DNA of 27,500 nucleotides from Symbiodinium natans (GCA_905221605.1 CAJNDS010002301.1:2168192-2195691), one strand, 5' to 3'. Counted from the first letter of the stretch, positions 7,943 through 15,641 are shown. Numbers and translations are program-made. The notes: a model not told the origin generated them from the letters alone.

Positions 7943-8185
7943 GAGCAGTGTGATGTGCCAACAGATTTAGGACCAGTTTTGTCAGTGGCAGCTGGCCTCC
8001 GTCATACCTGTGCAGTGCGGGCAGATGGTCGGCTCGTCTGTTTTGGATGCAACGTAGATGGGCAGTGTGATGTGCCAGCAGATGTGGGACCCGTTTTGGC
8101 TGTCGCAGCTGGCTTCCATACTTGTGCGGTGCGGGCAGATGGTCGGCTCATCTGTTTTGGATTTAGTAAAGAGAGGCGGTTTTGA
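7803..8185 (+). pseudogene. RCC1-like repeat protein, frameshifted remnant
   Basis: There are three copies of a 36-39-residue unit: 7803-7910, 7943-8052 and 8059-8166. Each contains QCDVPADL or similar, VAAG and HTCAVRADGRLVCFG. This is the RCC1/beta-propeller repeat type found in many copies in dinoflagellate proteins; propellers normally need about seven units, so this is a fragment. Repeat 1 lies in a different frame from repeats 2 and 3 because an (AT)n tract of 32 bp replaces the linker. Repeat 1's frame reaches TAG at about 7968. After repeat 3 the frame ends SKERRF-stop. Function, if any, is unknown. Confidence 0.75.
7911..7942. repeat. (AT)n microsatellite inside the RCC1-like gene
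   Basis: Pure AT dinucleotide with one AC, 32 bp. It sits exactly where the other repeats encode the Cys-Asn-Val-Asp-Gly linker. Its length is not a multiple of three, giving the frameshift. Confidence 0.9.
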
Positions 8186-8268
8186 TGTGGGCGACCACTG
8201 ATCTTGTAGACAAAGTGATACTGAGTGCCAAGGTGACCTTATATAGCCTCTTTGAACAGTTCACAGTA

Positions 8269-8367
8269 ACCCTAAACCCTAAACCCTAACCCCTAAACCC
8301 TCAACCCCAAACCCTAAACCCTAAACCCTAAACCCTAAGCCCTAAACCCTGAACCCTGAACCCTAAA
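8269..8367. repeat. CCCTAAA array, mildly degenerate
   Basis: About 14 units with CCCTCAA, CCCCAAA and CCCTGAA variants. It directly abuts the 3' end of the integrase relic, supplying the FRVQGSGFRA-type tail of the open frame there. Confidence 0.95.
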
Positions 8368-8444
8368 CGTCCAGCCACCCTCAAGCCTGCAACAAGTCAA
8401 ACCGCAAGTGCTGCCTATCATTACCTTCGACTCTATACTAGCTA

Positions 8445-9094
8445 GTTTTTGACCTAAGTTATTTTCAATATTTTCTAGTGTATAGATGTTCTGTGACCAG
8501 TTGCTCACCCTTTCTTTTTCATTCGGTTTTCGCTTCCTAAATATCTTAACTTCGTCTCCTACATCTACATCAGGATATGCACGGTTCTTCTTTCCCTTCA
8601 TCGATAAGTTTAATTTCACGTTGAACTGATTACTGGGTTTCGGGCTTCTTCCGGCGGAGGTCCCGTTGCCGAGTGCTTCATGTGGTTATTACAGGTTAGG
8701 AATATTTCTGATATGTAATCTGGCCATTTGATGTTTCCTTTCCCTGCTTCTCATCGGCTTCAACCCTACTATATGAAGCAGGGTTCATATTTCTGTTATT
8801 GGTGAGTGTATACAAGGTTCCTTTCTAATATTGGTGAGTGCATACCTTGGGTATCCTTGTGGGGGTACAAGAAATATAAACCCTACTTCATATAACATGT
8901 CTTTAAAAGTGTGGATGGCTCTTGCGCTAAGATCTAGGTGCGCCCTCGTTCTTTGATGTTCTATGTTTTCATCCTTCAAATACTCTTGTATTGCTTCCTT
9001 GTTCAACGCGCCTTCATCATCTGTATGTCGGGCTTCTTACCCTTCTTGTTTAAGCATTCAATCATTACACTTAAGGATTCAGAGTTTATCAGGT
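8445..9094 (-). pseudogene. Retroelement-type integrase (rve) relic
   Basis: On the minus strand the core reads DDEGALNKEAIQEYLKDENI (9021 downward) and then RAIHTFKDMLY, the usual end of an rve catalytic core. The C-terminal part reads AYPDVDVGDEVKIFRKRKPN, then SNWSQNIYTLENIENNLGQK (to about 8445), like the SH3-like region after the core in Ty3/Polinton-type integrases. The expected catalytic Glu position before RAI appears as Ala (LSARAI instead of AERAI). There are frameshifts near 9022 and near 8632, and the core is split by IR-1 at 8770-8894. Such integrases insert element DNA into chromosomes; this copy cannot encode an intact enzyme. The exact element class is not determined. Confidence 0.7.
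8770..8894. mobile_element. IR-1 element, copy 2, nested in integrase relic
   Basis: The same 125-bp length and the same terminal repeats as 4291-4415 (23 of 25 terminal bases pair). The two inner TTGGTGAGTG copies are present. It interrupts the integrase right after the FKDML codons at a TA. Integrase-like codons resume on the far side, so it inserted after the integrase. Confidence 0.8.
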
Positions 9095-9249
9095 TTTGGG
9101 GCTTCTGTATACCGAAGCAGTCCCAAATTGGCGTTCGAGGTTCCTTTCCACGTGGGACCTTTATCTATATCCCCCTTGGGAATTATTTCGTAATGTTTGT
9201 TCATATAAAGCCCAAGAGGATATTTAAAAATATTTGTTTTATTCAGGTT
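9079..9249 (-). pseudogene. Open frame upstream of integrase core, probably same element
   Basis: The minus-strand frame is open for 56 codons with no internal stop and no ATG at its head. It reads KHYEIIPKGDIDKGPTWKGT and ends EAPKPDKL. It overlaps, in another frame, the SVMIECLNKKGKKPDI segment that leads into the integrase core, so a frameshift lies near 9090. It is AT-richer than the rest of the window, like the integrase relic. Confidence 0.4.
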
Positions 9250-9482
9250 CTAAGGGACGTATAGTTATGCTCAGATGTCCCAATGGACTCTTTCTTTCTT
9301 GGAGATCTTAGGTTCCTCAAAAACTGCGCAAGCCTAAGAAGGGTTTGGGTCTCGTTTGCTGTAGTAAAGGGAGCCTATTTGTTGGGTTTAGGGATTACCA
9401 AGACCGCCCAAATATGCAAGCACTTGCCCTGTTACCGGTCTGGGCTATGTTTGTTAATTACTTACTTTCGGGATCCGGGTAT
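9250..9482. other. Unique AT-richer flank
   Basis: A 68-codon plus frame (9283-9489) is open but has no recognised motif. No telomere-like repeats occur until 9483. It may be part of the same decayed element. Confidence 0.3.
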
Positions 9483-9538
9483 ACCCTAAACCCTAAACCC
9501 TAAACCCTAAACCCTAAACCCTAAACCCTAAACCCTGA
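9483..9538. repeat. CCCTAAA array
   Basis: Eight units, the last CCCTGAA. Confidence 0.97.
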
Positions 9539-9539
9539 A

Positions 9540-9657
9540 CGGTTGCAGGGGTTCCCAACTGCAGCCAGCCTTTCACACCCCCGCCTTGCCAAGACAACGT
9601 TCGAAACTCAGCAGACTCCAACGCGGCGATCTCAGATTTCAAGGGGCTTTCGTTGTT
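9540..9657 (-). CDS. Exon-like coding fragment, unknown protein
   Basis: The minus-strand frame reads NNESPLKSEIAALESAEFRT, then LSWQGGGVKGWLQLGTPATV. Composition is strongly protein-like and the frame has no stop across the island. The plus strand is open too (QPAFHTPALPRQRSKLSRLQ, TAG at 9658), so strand is a judgement. It lies between a CCCTAAA block and the TTTTAGGG array. Confidence 0.35.
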
Positions 9658-9665
9658 TAGGTGTT

Positions 9666-10034
9666 GGGGTTTAGGGTTTCAGGGTTTAGGGTTTTAGGGT
9701 TTTTTGGGTTTTAGGGTTTTAGGGTTCTAGAGTTTTAGGGTTTTAGGGTTTTAGGGTTTTAGGGTTTTAGGGTTTTAGGGTTTCAGGGTTTCAGGGTTTT
9801 AGGGTTTTAGGGTTTTAGGGTTTTAGGGTTTTAGGGTTTTAGGGTTTAGGGTTTTAGGGTTTTAGGGTTTTGTTTTAGGTTTTTGTTTTTTCAGGGTTTT
9901 TAGGGTTTTGGGTTTAGGGTGTTAGGGTTTTAGGGTTTTAGGGTTTTAGGGTTTTAGGGTTTTAGGGTTTTAGGGTTTTAGGGTTTTAGGGTTTTAGGGT
10001 TTTAGGGTTTTAGGGTTTTAGGGTTTAGGGTTTT
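9666..10034. repeat. TTTTAGGG octamer array, about 370 bp
   Basis: Roughly 40 units of the 8-bp variant TTTTAGGG, with few TTTCAGGG and TTTAGGG interruptions. It is the longest homogeneous variant array in the window. The extra T is kept over dozens of units, so it spread by tandem amplification rather than by independent mutation. Confidence 0.97.
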
Positions 10035-10390
10035 CTTTGCTAGGTAGGCCCATTGGGACACGTAATATTTTCCCTTGTTGGTTTTAAGGGGATCATTTTC
10101 TGGAACCTTGTTCGGAGGGCTTTAAGTGCCATCCATCCTAGTTTGTAGTGCTTTCATAGAGCTTACAAACATATAGGGGTTCGTGGGTATGCTTGTAGGG
10201 TTCATATAGGGCTATTGTAGGGCTTACACCTGGTTTGCAGGGTAACGTTTAGGGTGGAGGGCCTTAAGCCCAACACCTGAACGGAGTAAGGCACATTTCA
10301 GGATTTCCAAACCCCCAAACCCTAAACTCCTGAACCCTAAACCCCTAAACCCGAAACCCGAAACCCGAAACCCCTGTTTTAACCCTAAAG
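10035..10390. other. Unique DNA, then degenerate CCCTAAA
   Basis: No gene is seen in 10035-10310. Degenerate C-strand units with three CCCGAAA copies lie at 10315-10370. Confidence 0.5.
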
Positions 10391-10545
10391 CCTACAACAC
10401 TTCGGAAAGTAAGCCGTGTGCGGCTTCCCCAAAAAGGCGCCGTTAATTTAGCCCGCCGCCCATGTCGGGATCGTTGGTATCAACTCACCTCAAACCCTAT
10501 ACCCCTACCCCTTAACCTCAAGATAGCCCAAAAAGGCATACAATA
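10391..10545 (+). CDS. Possible coding fragment, two competing frames
   Basis: One frame is open about 50 codons (TTLRKVSRVRLPQKGAVNLA, then RRPCRDRWYQL). A second reads NTSESKPCAASPKRRR then stop at 10444. Neither is recognised. Confidence 0.2.
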
Positions 10546-11166
10546 ATCAGGCCTTTGGGCCCAAAAAACCCTTCAATAAGAGCTCTTGGAGCCTCTAGGC
10601 TTTTGCAAGCCCCCTAGGTAGGTCCTTTGGACATTTTACATGCTCCCTTAGTGGGTTGAGGAGCCGGAGAATAGTCAGGAATATGTTTGCAGAGGGTTTG
10701 AAGGTCCATTCTAAACCCCAAACCCTAAACCCTAAACCCTAAACCCTAAACCCTAAACCCCCTGCACCGAACCTCCCGGCCTGGAGCCCCCATGGGCTGA
10801 AGAGGCGTTAAGACTCGTACCCCTAAGGTTGTACCCCAACATGTTTCTCTAAGTATAGGGTTTAGGGTGTAGGGTTTAGGGTTTAGGGTGGTTTAGGGTT
10901 TAGGGTTTAGGTAGTTTTACCCTAGGAATCTTTAGAAAAGGGTCCCCACACTCAAGCCTACCAAAGTCCGTTGAAAGCCCTTCATACCCCCCCAAACCTA
11001 AAACGCTCTAAAGCCCAAACTGTCCTTTCAACCCTATGAACCCCAAGAAGCCCTAGAAAATCCTCTGAGCCCTGCCAATACACCCTTAAAAAACGTTTAT
11101 CCACCCACGAAGCCCCATATGGCCCATAAGCCCTATGGAACACTACAAGCCCTGAGCTGTTCCGCG
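10546..11166. other. Unique and C-rich DNA with two short arrays
   Basis: Perfect CCCTAAA lies at 10716-10772 and TTTAGGG with one slip at 10857-10913. The remaining sequence is C-rich and includes heavily mutated AAGCCCT-type motifs (10960-11150). No supported gene. Confidence 0.6.
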
Positions 11167-11229
11167 ATGGCCGAACCCAAGGCCGGGAGCTTGACGATCA
11201 ATCAATACATTAAGGCTGGCACCTTTAAG
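11167..11229 (+). CDS. Candidate first exon (ATG), unknown protein
   Basis: From ATG at 11167 the frame reads MAEPKAGSLTINQYIKAGTF and Lys, then runs into telomere-like DNA and a stop. Initiator context GCGATGG is favourable. The same frame register resumes after the short array at 11281. Confidence 0.35.
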
Positions 11230-11240
11230 GGTTTCGGGGT

Positions 11241-11280
11241 GTGGGGTTTGGGGTTTAGGGTTTAGGGTTTAGGGTTTAGG
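11241..11280. repeat. Short TTTAGGG/TTTGGGG block between coding-like segments
   Basis: About five G-strand units lie exactly between the open frames at 11167-11229 and 11281-11531. Confidence 0.9.
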
Positions 11281-11531
11281 GTGGACATCGACTTCGATGA
11301 CTTGGAGCTTCCGTACGAGGTCCAGCTGAGGGAGTCTGCTAAGTTCTGGTGGAATCCTGACCGCGAACATCCGAGACCGAGCGTGGCCAGCTCGTGTTGA
11401 CCGAGGATCACAGCAAGATTGCGGGCCTCGTCTTGCTGTGGGCCGAGATCGAGAAGGCAAACGACGCTGCCCGGGTCAATGCCTTCCAGGTCCTACTTGA
11501 AGCTTCATTGGCAGATGAGTTGTATGATGTT
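11281..11531 (+). CDS. Coding-like fragment with one frameshift
   Basis: Frame 1 reads VDIDFDDLELPYEVQLRESA and KFWWNPDREHP to about 11373. The frame two bases on, starting near 11376, continues TERGQLVLTEDHSKIAGLVL, then LWAEIEKANDAARVNAFQVL and LEASLADELYD to about 11528. Both halves look like ordinary globular/helical protein, so this is probably one ancestral exon with a single indel. Family unknown. Confidence 0.5.
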
Positions 11532-11771
11532 ACCTCTACAGCTACCCTGGGGTTCAGGATTTAGGCTTTAGGGTGTAAGGTTTTACATCCCCACAGAGCC
11601 CGATGACCCTTAATTATGGAATATAATCTCCTTATATAATTTTAAGCTCCCTATATACACTAAGTTACATTCCTTCATTTCGGGGTGTTGGGCTGTTTGG
11701 GATCTAGAGGTACCCTAGGTTACAACCCACCTATTTATCTCCCCATGAACCTTCAAGCGTAGCCGCGGCCA
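11532..11771. other. Unique DNA, no supported gene
   Basis: One degenerate TTTAGGC block lies near 11560; the rest is AT-rich and featureless. It could be an intron between the neighbouring coding-like pieces. Confidence 0.4.
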
Positions 11772-11892
11772 ATGCCCGAGGCCTTCTTCACGCATCAGCT
11801 GTCCGTGTTCCTGGGCAACGCCGACGGACTGGCGTTCAAGAGAGTGGCTTCGAAGGTCTTAGTGTTTTGTGCTTATGGTTTAGGCTTACCCT
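11772..11892 (+). CDS. Coding-like fragment, unknown protein
   Basis: The frame reads MPEAFFTHQLSVFLGNADGL, then AFKRVASKVLVFC, and stops at the telomere-like CCCTAA. G+C and codon choice resemble 11281-11531, so it may belong to the same relic gene. Confidence 0.4.
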
Positions 11893-11901
11893 AAACCCTG
11901 C

Positions 11902-12122
11902 ACCCTATAAACCCTATAAACCCTATAAACCCTATAAACCCTATAAACCCTACAAACCCTATAAAACCTATAAACCCTATAAACCCTATAAACCCTATAA
12001 ACCCTATAAACCCTATAAACCCTATAAACCCTATAAACCCTAAACCCTAAACCCCAAACCCTAAACCCTAAACCCTAAACCCTAAACCCTAAACCCTAAA
12101 CCCTAAACCCTAAACCCTAACC
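11902..12122. repeat. CCCTATAAA 9-mer array passing into CCCTAAA
   Basis: About 15 units of the nonamer CCCTATAAA (11902-12037) change abruptly to about 12 perfect CCCTAAA heptamers (12038-12122). Confidence 0.97.
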
Positions 12123-12255
12123 CGCTTCATCCCTGCGGCCGGGAGTGCTAATAAACTCTAAAACCCTAAACGTCCTAAACCTGTAGACTTGCAGGGCTGG
12201 CATCGGGTTCGGGTGCTGTGGGCCCCTCTGTGGGGCTAGAGGTGGGTCGGCAACT

Positions 12256-12344
12256 AGGGTTTAGGGTTTAGGGTTTAGGGTTTAGGGTTTAGGGTTTAGG
12301 GTTTAGGGTTTAGGGTTTAGGGTTTAGGGTTTAGGGTTTAGGGT
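12256..12344. repeat. Perfect TTTAGGG array, about 12 units
   Basis: Uninterrupted. It faces the CCCTAAA array at 12038-12122, with a 130-bp unique island between them. Confidence 0.98.
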
Positions 12345-12410
12345 GTGAGGGCTTGCAGCCTTAGTTGCAATACGAGTTGCCAGTTTTGGGCCATTGCCAC
12401 TCTACTTAAA

Positions 12411-12606
12411 ACCCTAAACCCTAAACCCTAGTCCCTGTAGCAGGTTTTTTGTAGTATGGCACCTTCTGGGAGGAGTCAACAGTGCCGTGTAGGGCTTATA
12501 GGGTTAAGAGGGTTTACACTTCATAGGGTTTATAGGATGTATAGGGTATAGGGGTTGGGTGTAGGGGTCAGGGTTTAGGGCTTAGGGTTTAGGGTTGGGG
12601 TTTAGA
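12411..12606. other. Degenerate telomere-like DNA
   Basis: Two CCCTAAA units lie at 12411-12430 and G-strand variants at 12480-12606 (TATAGGG, TGTAGGG, TTTAGGG). No gene. Confidence 0.7.
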
Positions 12607-12640
12607 TTCGCAACTTGAGCTGCCGGCCTAGGTTGTGTAG

Positions 12641-12970
12641 GGTCTAGTTGCCCGCAACATTGAAAAGAGAAGCTGCGGGCCAGAAGTTAGAACCCGCAGG
12701 ACAGATTGGGTTGCTGACGCTGCCGGTGCCCATGGACCAGGCTCGCATCTCTTCAGAGGGTGGGCGTGGGTAGGCATCTCAAGTCTTTGCGGGTTAGGGA
12801 TGTGGTCTGAAAACCCTGAACCCCAAACCCGCAAGCAAGCAATCCCCGGCACCAACAAGCTTCATCTTGTAGGAGGATCTTTGCATGAACCAGGCTTCAT
12901 CTACTCCTTTCTCTACCGGGGTTTACCAGTTGGAAACTTGAAATCGCAGAAATCTTTGCCTAAGCCCTAG
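12641..12970 (+). CDS. 110-codon open frame, unknown
   Basis: This frame is open from 12641 to TAG at 12968. It starts VARNIEKRSCGPEVRTRRTD and later reads PGTNKLHLVGGSLHEPGFIY and SFLYRGLPVG. A central piece (12810-12830) is telomere-derived (CCCTGAACCCCAAACCC), so it may be two exon-like parts fused across repeat DNA. The minus strand is open over 12628-12858. No domain is recognised. Confidence 0.3.
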   Translation, partial: GLVARNIEKRSCGPEVRTRRTDWVADAAGAHGPGSHLFRGWAWVGISSLCGLGMWSENPEPQTRKQAIPGTNKLHLVGGSLHEPGFIYSFLYRGLPVGNLKSQKSLPKP

Positions 12971-13099
12971 ACCCTAAACTCTGTAAACCCTAACACCCTA
13001 AACCCTGAAATCCCCAAGCCCTTATTTTTTAAACCCGTGGGGCCTGCATGAAGTGCTGGATTTGTTTTGGGCTTCGGCTTTGCGCTTTCAATCGGCTCA

Positions 13100-13554
13100 A
13101 AGGTTTCACCTCTCCCCACAATATTCGCGTGTGCACGTATATGCCTGTGCCTAAGTGGATATGTAGGTGTTGGTGCATCTGTGATATGTGACGTGCCAAA
13201 ATGTGTGTGTATGTGTACAAATTAGGGGTCTAGGATTAAGGCAACAAGGTCGGATTGGGGTGGATTGGGTCCAGCGCTTGCCCTGTAGGACATAGGACCT
13301 TAGGGCTAAAGGATTTCAGCTTTTTTCTCGCTGTGTAGTGCTTTGCATGTGTGAACGAATGTGTTGTTTGTATTTCAGTATGTGTATGCATGTATGCATT
13401 ACGCACGTGCATATGTATGTGTATATATATATATAGATAGATCGATAGATAGATGGATGGATGGATAGAGACATCAATAGATAGACATGAGCATGCATCT
13501 GTATGTCTGTAAAGTATAGATGTGTTGTTATGTACAAGTTGTCTTGTATCAGAA

Positions 13555-13587
<33 letters not shown>

Positions 13588-13636
13588 TCCGAAGCCCTTT
13601 TCGCTAAGTATATCTGTATATGCATCAACCCAAAAC
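13100..13636. repeat. Microsatellite-rich segment (TG/TA, GATA, GGAT)
   Basis: It contains TGTATG-rich DNA, a TA run (13422-13433), GATA/GGAT tetramers (13433-13470) and a second TA run (13562-13587). Open frames here consist of Tyr/Ile/His repeats from these microsatellites. No gene. Confidence 0.8.
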
Positions 13637-13659
13637 CCTGAGTCCCTGAGCCAAACCAG

Positions 13660-13746
13660 GTCCAGCGCCTTGAGGAGCTCCTAAAGACCTGGGAGGAGGA
13701 ACACGAGAGGCCCTGCTACCGGGCGCGGGATCCCAGCCAAACATTG
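13660..13746 (+). CDS. Coiled-coil exon-like fragment
   Basis: After CAG at 13657-13659 the frame reads VQRLEELLKTWEEEHERPCY, then RARDPSQ. The first 15 residues have the Leu/charged spacing of a coiled coil. It may belong with the similar islands at 14554, 14734, 16453 and 26496. Confidence 0.45.
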
Positions 13747-13755
13747 AGGGCTCAG

Positions 13756-13935
13756 GGTTTCCTCTTGGGTTTCTTATAGGGTTTCTTGGGGTTTCTTAGG
13801 GGGGTTCTTCTAGGGTTTCTTCTAGGGCTTGTTATAGGGTTTCTTATAGGGTTTCTTGTAGGGGTTCTTATGGGGTTTTTTAGGACTTCTTATGGTTTCG
13901 ATGGGTATCTTATGGTTTCTTGTGGCTTCTTGTTT
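13756..13935. repeat. Minisatellite, 12-14-bp unit TATAGGGTTTCT
   Basis: About 13 imperfect copies of a TAGGGTTTCTTA-like unit. It seems to be telomere-derived with a TCTTA expansion. Confidence 0.75.
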
Positions 13936-14063
13936 TTTGATCCCAGCTAGACACAGGGTTAGGGCTCAGGGCTTCTTCTGGTTTCATGTTTTGTTGGGCA
14001 TGGGGTGCGGAACCTCAGCTAGACACAGAGTTTAAGTCTTAGGGTTTCTTATGGTTTCGCGTT

Positions 14064-14267
14064 TTGTTGGCGGGGGTTCTGGGGGTGGGGGTGGGGGGGG
14101 GGGGGGGTTGTTTCTTTTTGCAGCTTCAGGGTTTCGGGTTTAAATGGGTTGAAGCATGGCAGTACCAGTGCAGGAGAGAGTTTACATCTCTAGAGTTTCG
14201 AGCTTGGTTTTCGGGTGTAATGGCCCACAAAGCCAAAGCCCCAATCCTTATGGCAGGCTTTAGATGA
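14064..14267 (+). CDS. Possible coding fragment downstream of G run
   Basis: The 5' part is a G run (14092-14108) coding for Gly. From about 14125 the frame reads EAWQYQCRREFTSLEFRAWF, then SGVMAHKAKAPILMAGFR, stop at 14265. A T-rich tract with GCAG at 14119-14123 could be an acceptor. No family recognised. Confidence 0.3.
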   Translation: MLAGVLGVGVGGGGGCFFLQLQGFGFKWVEAWQYQCRREFTSLEFRAWFSGVMAHKAKAPILMAGFR

Positions 14268-14281
14268 CGCAAAAAAAAGCA

Positions 14282-14401
14282 ATGCTGGGAACCCTGCGAA
14301 ACTGCTTAGGAGAAGCCGAGGGCGTACTTGGCACAATGGTTCTCGGACTCCCTACAATCAGCAGAACCAGTCGCCCGAAGCATTTGCAGCTCAGTCTTTA
14401 G
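14282..14401 (+). CDS. Short ORF with ATG and stop, unknown
   Basis: Thirty-nine codons from ATG at 14282 to TAG at 14399, reading MLGTLRNCLGEAEGVLGTMV, then LGLPTISRTSRPKHLQLSL. Composition is protein-like. The stop falls at the edge of the next TTTAGGG-like array. Confidence 0.3.
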   Translation: MLGTLRNCLGEAEGVLGTMVLGLPTISRTSRPKHLQLSL

Positions 14402-14525
14402 GATTCAGGGTTTAGGGCTCAGGGTTTAGGATTTAGGGTTTAGGCTTTAGGAGTCAGGGTTTAGGGTTTAGGGTTTAGGGTTTAGGGCTCAGGGTCTAGG
14501 GTTTAGGATTTAGGGTTTAAGGCTT
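14399..14525. repeat. Degenerate TTTAGGG array
   Basis: About 18 units with clustered TTTAGGA, CTCAGGG and TTTAGGC variants. Confidence 0.93.
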
Positions 14526-14553
14526 AAGGCATTCTACCACCAAAAAAGGGCAG

Positions 14554-14641
14554 GGGCCAACAAAACCTGGACTTCCTGATCCAGCAGCATCAGAACACTT
14601 CCCGAGCCCGGCAAGAAGAGATCAAGCAGCTGCGCCAGAAG
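14554..14641 (+). CDS. Coiled-coil exon with CAG and GT borders
   Basis: The island is bounded by CAG (14551-14553) and GTGAGG (from 14642), a strong donor. The frame reads QQNLDFLIQQHQNTSRARQE, then EIKQLRQK. It is Gln/Glu/Arg-rich with heptad-like hydrophobics. Joined over 14642-14733 it continues in phase into DQLRRQLHFEIGK. Coiled coils usually scaffold or oligomerise; nothing more specific can be said. Confidence 0.5.
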
Positions 14642-14733
14642 GTGAGGTGCCTGCAGGACACGGAGGCAGGACATCATGCCGATTCATGCCGCGGCGCGGA
14701 GTTCCTTGGGCATGCGTAGTACAAGCGTGCCAG
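14642..14733 (+). other. Candidate 92-bp GT-AG intron
   Basis: It begins GTGAGG and ends TGCCAG. Removing it preserves both frame and coiled-coil periodicity. A longer frame (14647-14847) reads through part of it, so it is a model rather than a demonstrated intron. Confidence 0.35.
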
Positions 14734-14783
14734 GACCAGCTCCGGCGCCAGCTCCACTTCGAGATTGGAAAGAGTATCTTAGA
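14734..14783 (+). CDS. Coiled-coil exon-like fragment
   Basis: After CAG the frame reads DQLRRQLHFEIGKSILD, then enters degenerate telomere-like codons (PKPETRKPERRKPKP). The helix-forming residues end near 14772; the exon border on the right is not clear. Confidence 0.4.
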
Positions 14784-14825
14784 CCCTAAGCCCGAGACCC
14801 GAAAGCCCGAGCGTCGAAAACCCAA

Positions 14826-14992
14826 ACCCCTAAGCCCCAAACACTAAACCCCTAAACACCAATATTTGAAGCCCTAAATCCGAACCTCTCTACCCTTAAA
14901 CCCTAAACCCTAAACCGCAAACCCTAAACCCTAAAGCCCGAAAGCCCGAAAGCCCTAAAGCCCTAAAGCCCTAAACCCCTAAACCCTGAACT
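14826..14992. repeat. Degenerate C-strand array with CCCTAAAG octamers
   Basis: It has ordinary CCCTAAA units, then four or more CCCTAAAG/CCCGAAAG octamers at 14930-14975. Confidence 0.9.
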
Positions 14993-15134
14993 CTACATGC
15001 CTTGGTCTTGCAACAAGGGCGGCCAGTGGTGGAGATCTGCGCAGGAGTCGGGGGGATTGAGTGCCAAGTCAGATTCGAGGGTGTATGGTTTAGGGTGCAG
15101 GGTTAAGCTCCCAGGGTTTATTGTTGATAGCAGT

Positions 15135-15161
15135 GGGGGGGGGGGGGGGGGGGGGGGGGGG
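15135..15161. repeat. Poly-G run (27)
   Basis: The longest uninterrupted G run in the window. The flanking GTGCCAAGTCAGATT-like bases occur on both sides (15060-15076 and 15174-15188), suggesting a local duplication around it. Confidence 0.9.
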
Positions 15162-15401
15162 AGAGTTGACTTGGTGCCAAAGTCAGATTTGAGGGTTTAG
15201 GCTTGATAGTTGATGGGGTTTCGGGTGGAAAGGGCTGATAGGCTTTAGGGCTCATAAGGGCTAGGGTTTGAGGCTCACAGGGCAAACTGTTGATAGGGCT
15301 CGGGTTTGGGGTTTAGGGCTCTCTACGTAGTTCTGAGCTTTCGAACTTGTTTGCATTTGATAGTTTAATGCAAGTCTGGTGGCTTATGTCTCTGTCTGCA
15401 G
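15162..15401. other. Degenerate telomere-like and unique DNA
   Basis: Loose GGGTTTAGGGCT motifs to 15325, then unique T-rich DNA. No gene. Confidence 0.5.
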
Positions 15402-15467
15402 TCGATTATTATCGGGGAAGCAAGTCAGTTTTCAAGTGTGGACTGGAGCGATTGCAGCGATTGCTGA
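15402..15467 (+). CDS. Possible short exon after CTGCAG
   Basis: After TCTGCAG the frame reads SIIIGEASQFSSVDWSDCSD and Cys, then TGA. A second frame across it (15379-15564) is also open. Weak. Confidence 0.2.
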   Translation, partial: SIIIGEASQFSSVDWSDCSDC

Positions 15468-15604
15468 CCACTGGTTGTGTCCATGTCTATTCATTTGCTT
15501 AGTCTTTTCTTTCTCGAAATTGTTTTTTTTTCACCGAACCTCTGAGTCTTTCTTGGTACCTTAATGAATTCACCTAGCACAGAGACCGCCGATAGGGGCT
15601 CATT

Positions 15605-15638
15605 CGTTATGTCAACCCGCACGTTATGTCAACCCGCA
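15605..15638. repeat. 17-bp direct duplication
   Basis: CGTTATGTCAACCCGCA occurs twice in tandem without mismatch. Confidence 0.95.
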
Positions 15639-15641
15639 CGT

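Noticed and set aside
13236-13628. 130-codon minus frame rich in Tyr, Ile, His
   Set aside because: Produced by TA, TGTA and GATA microsatellites.
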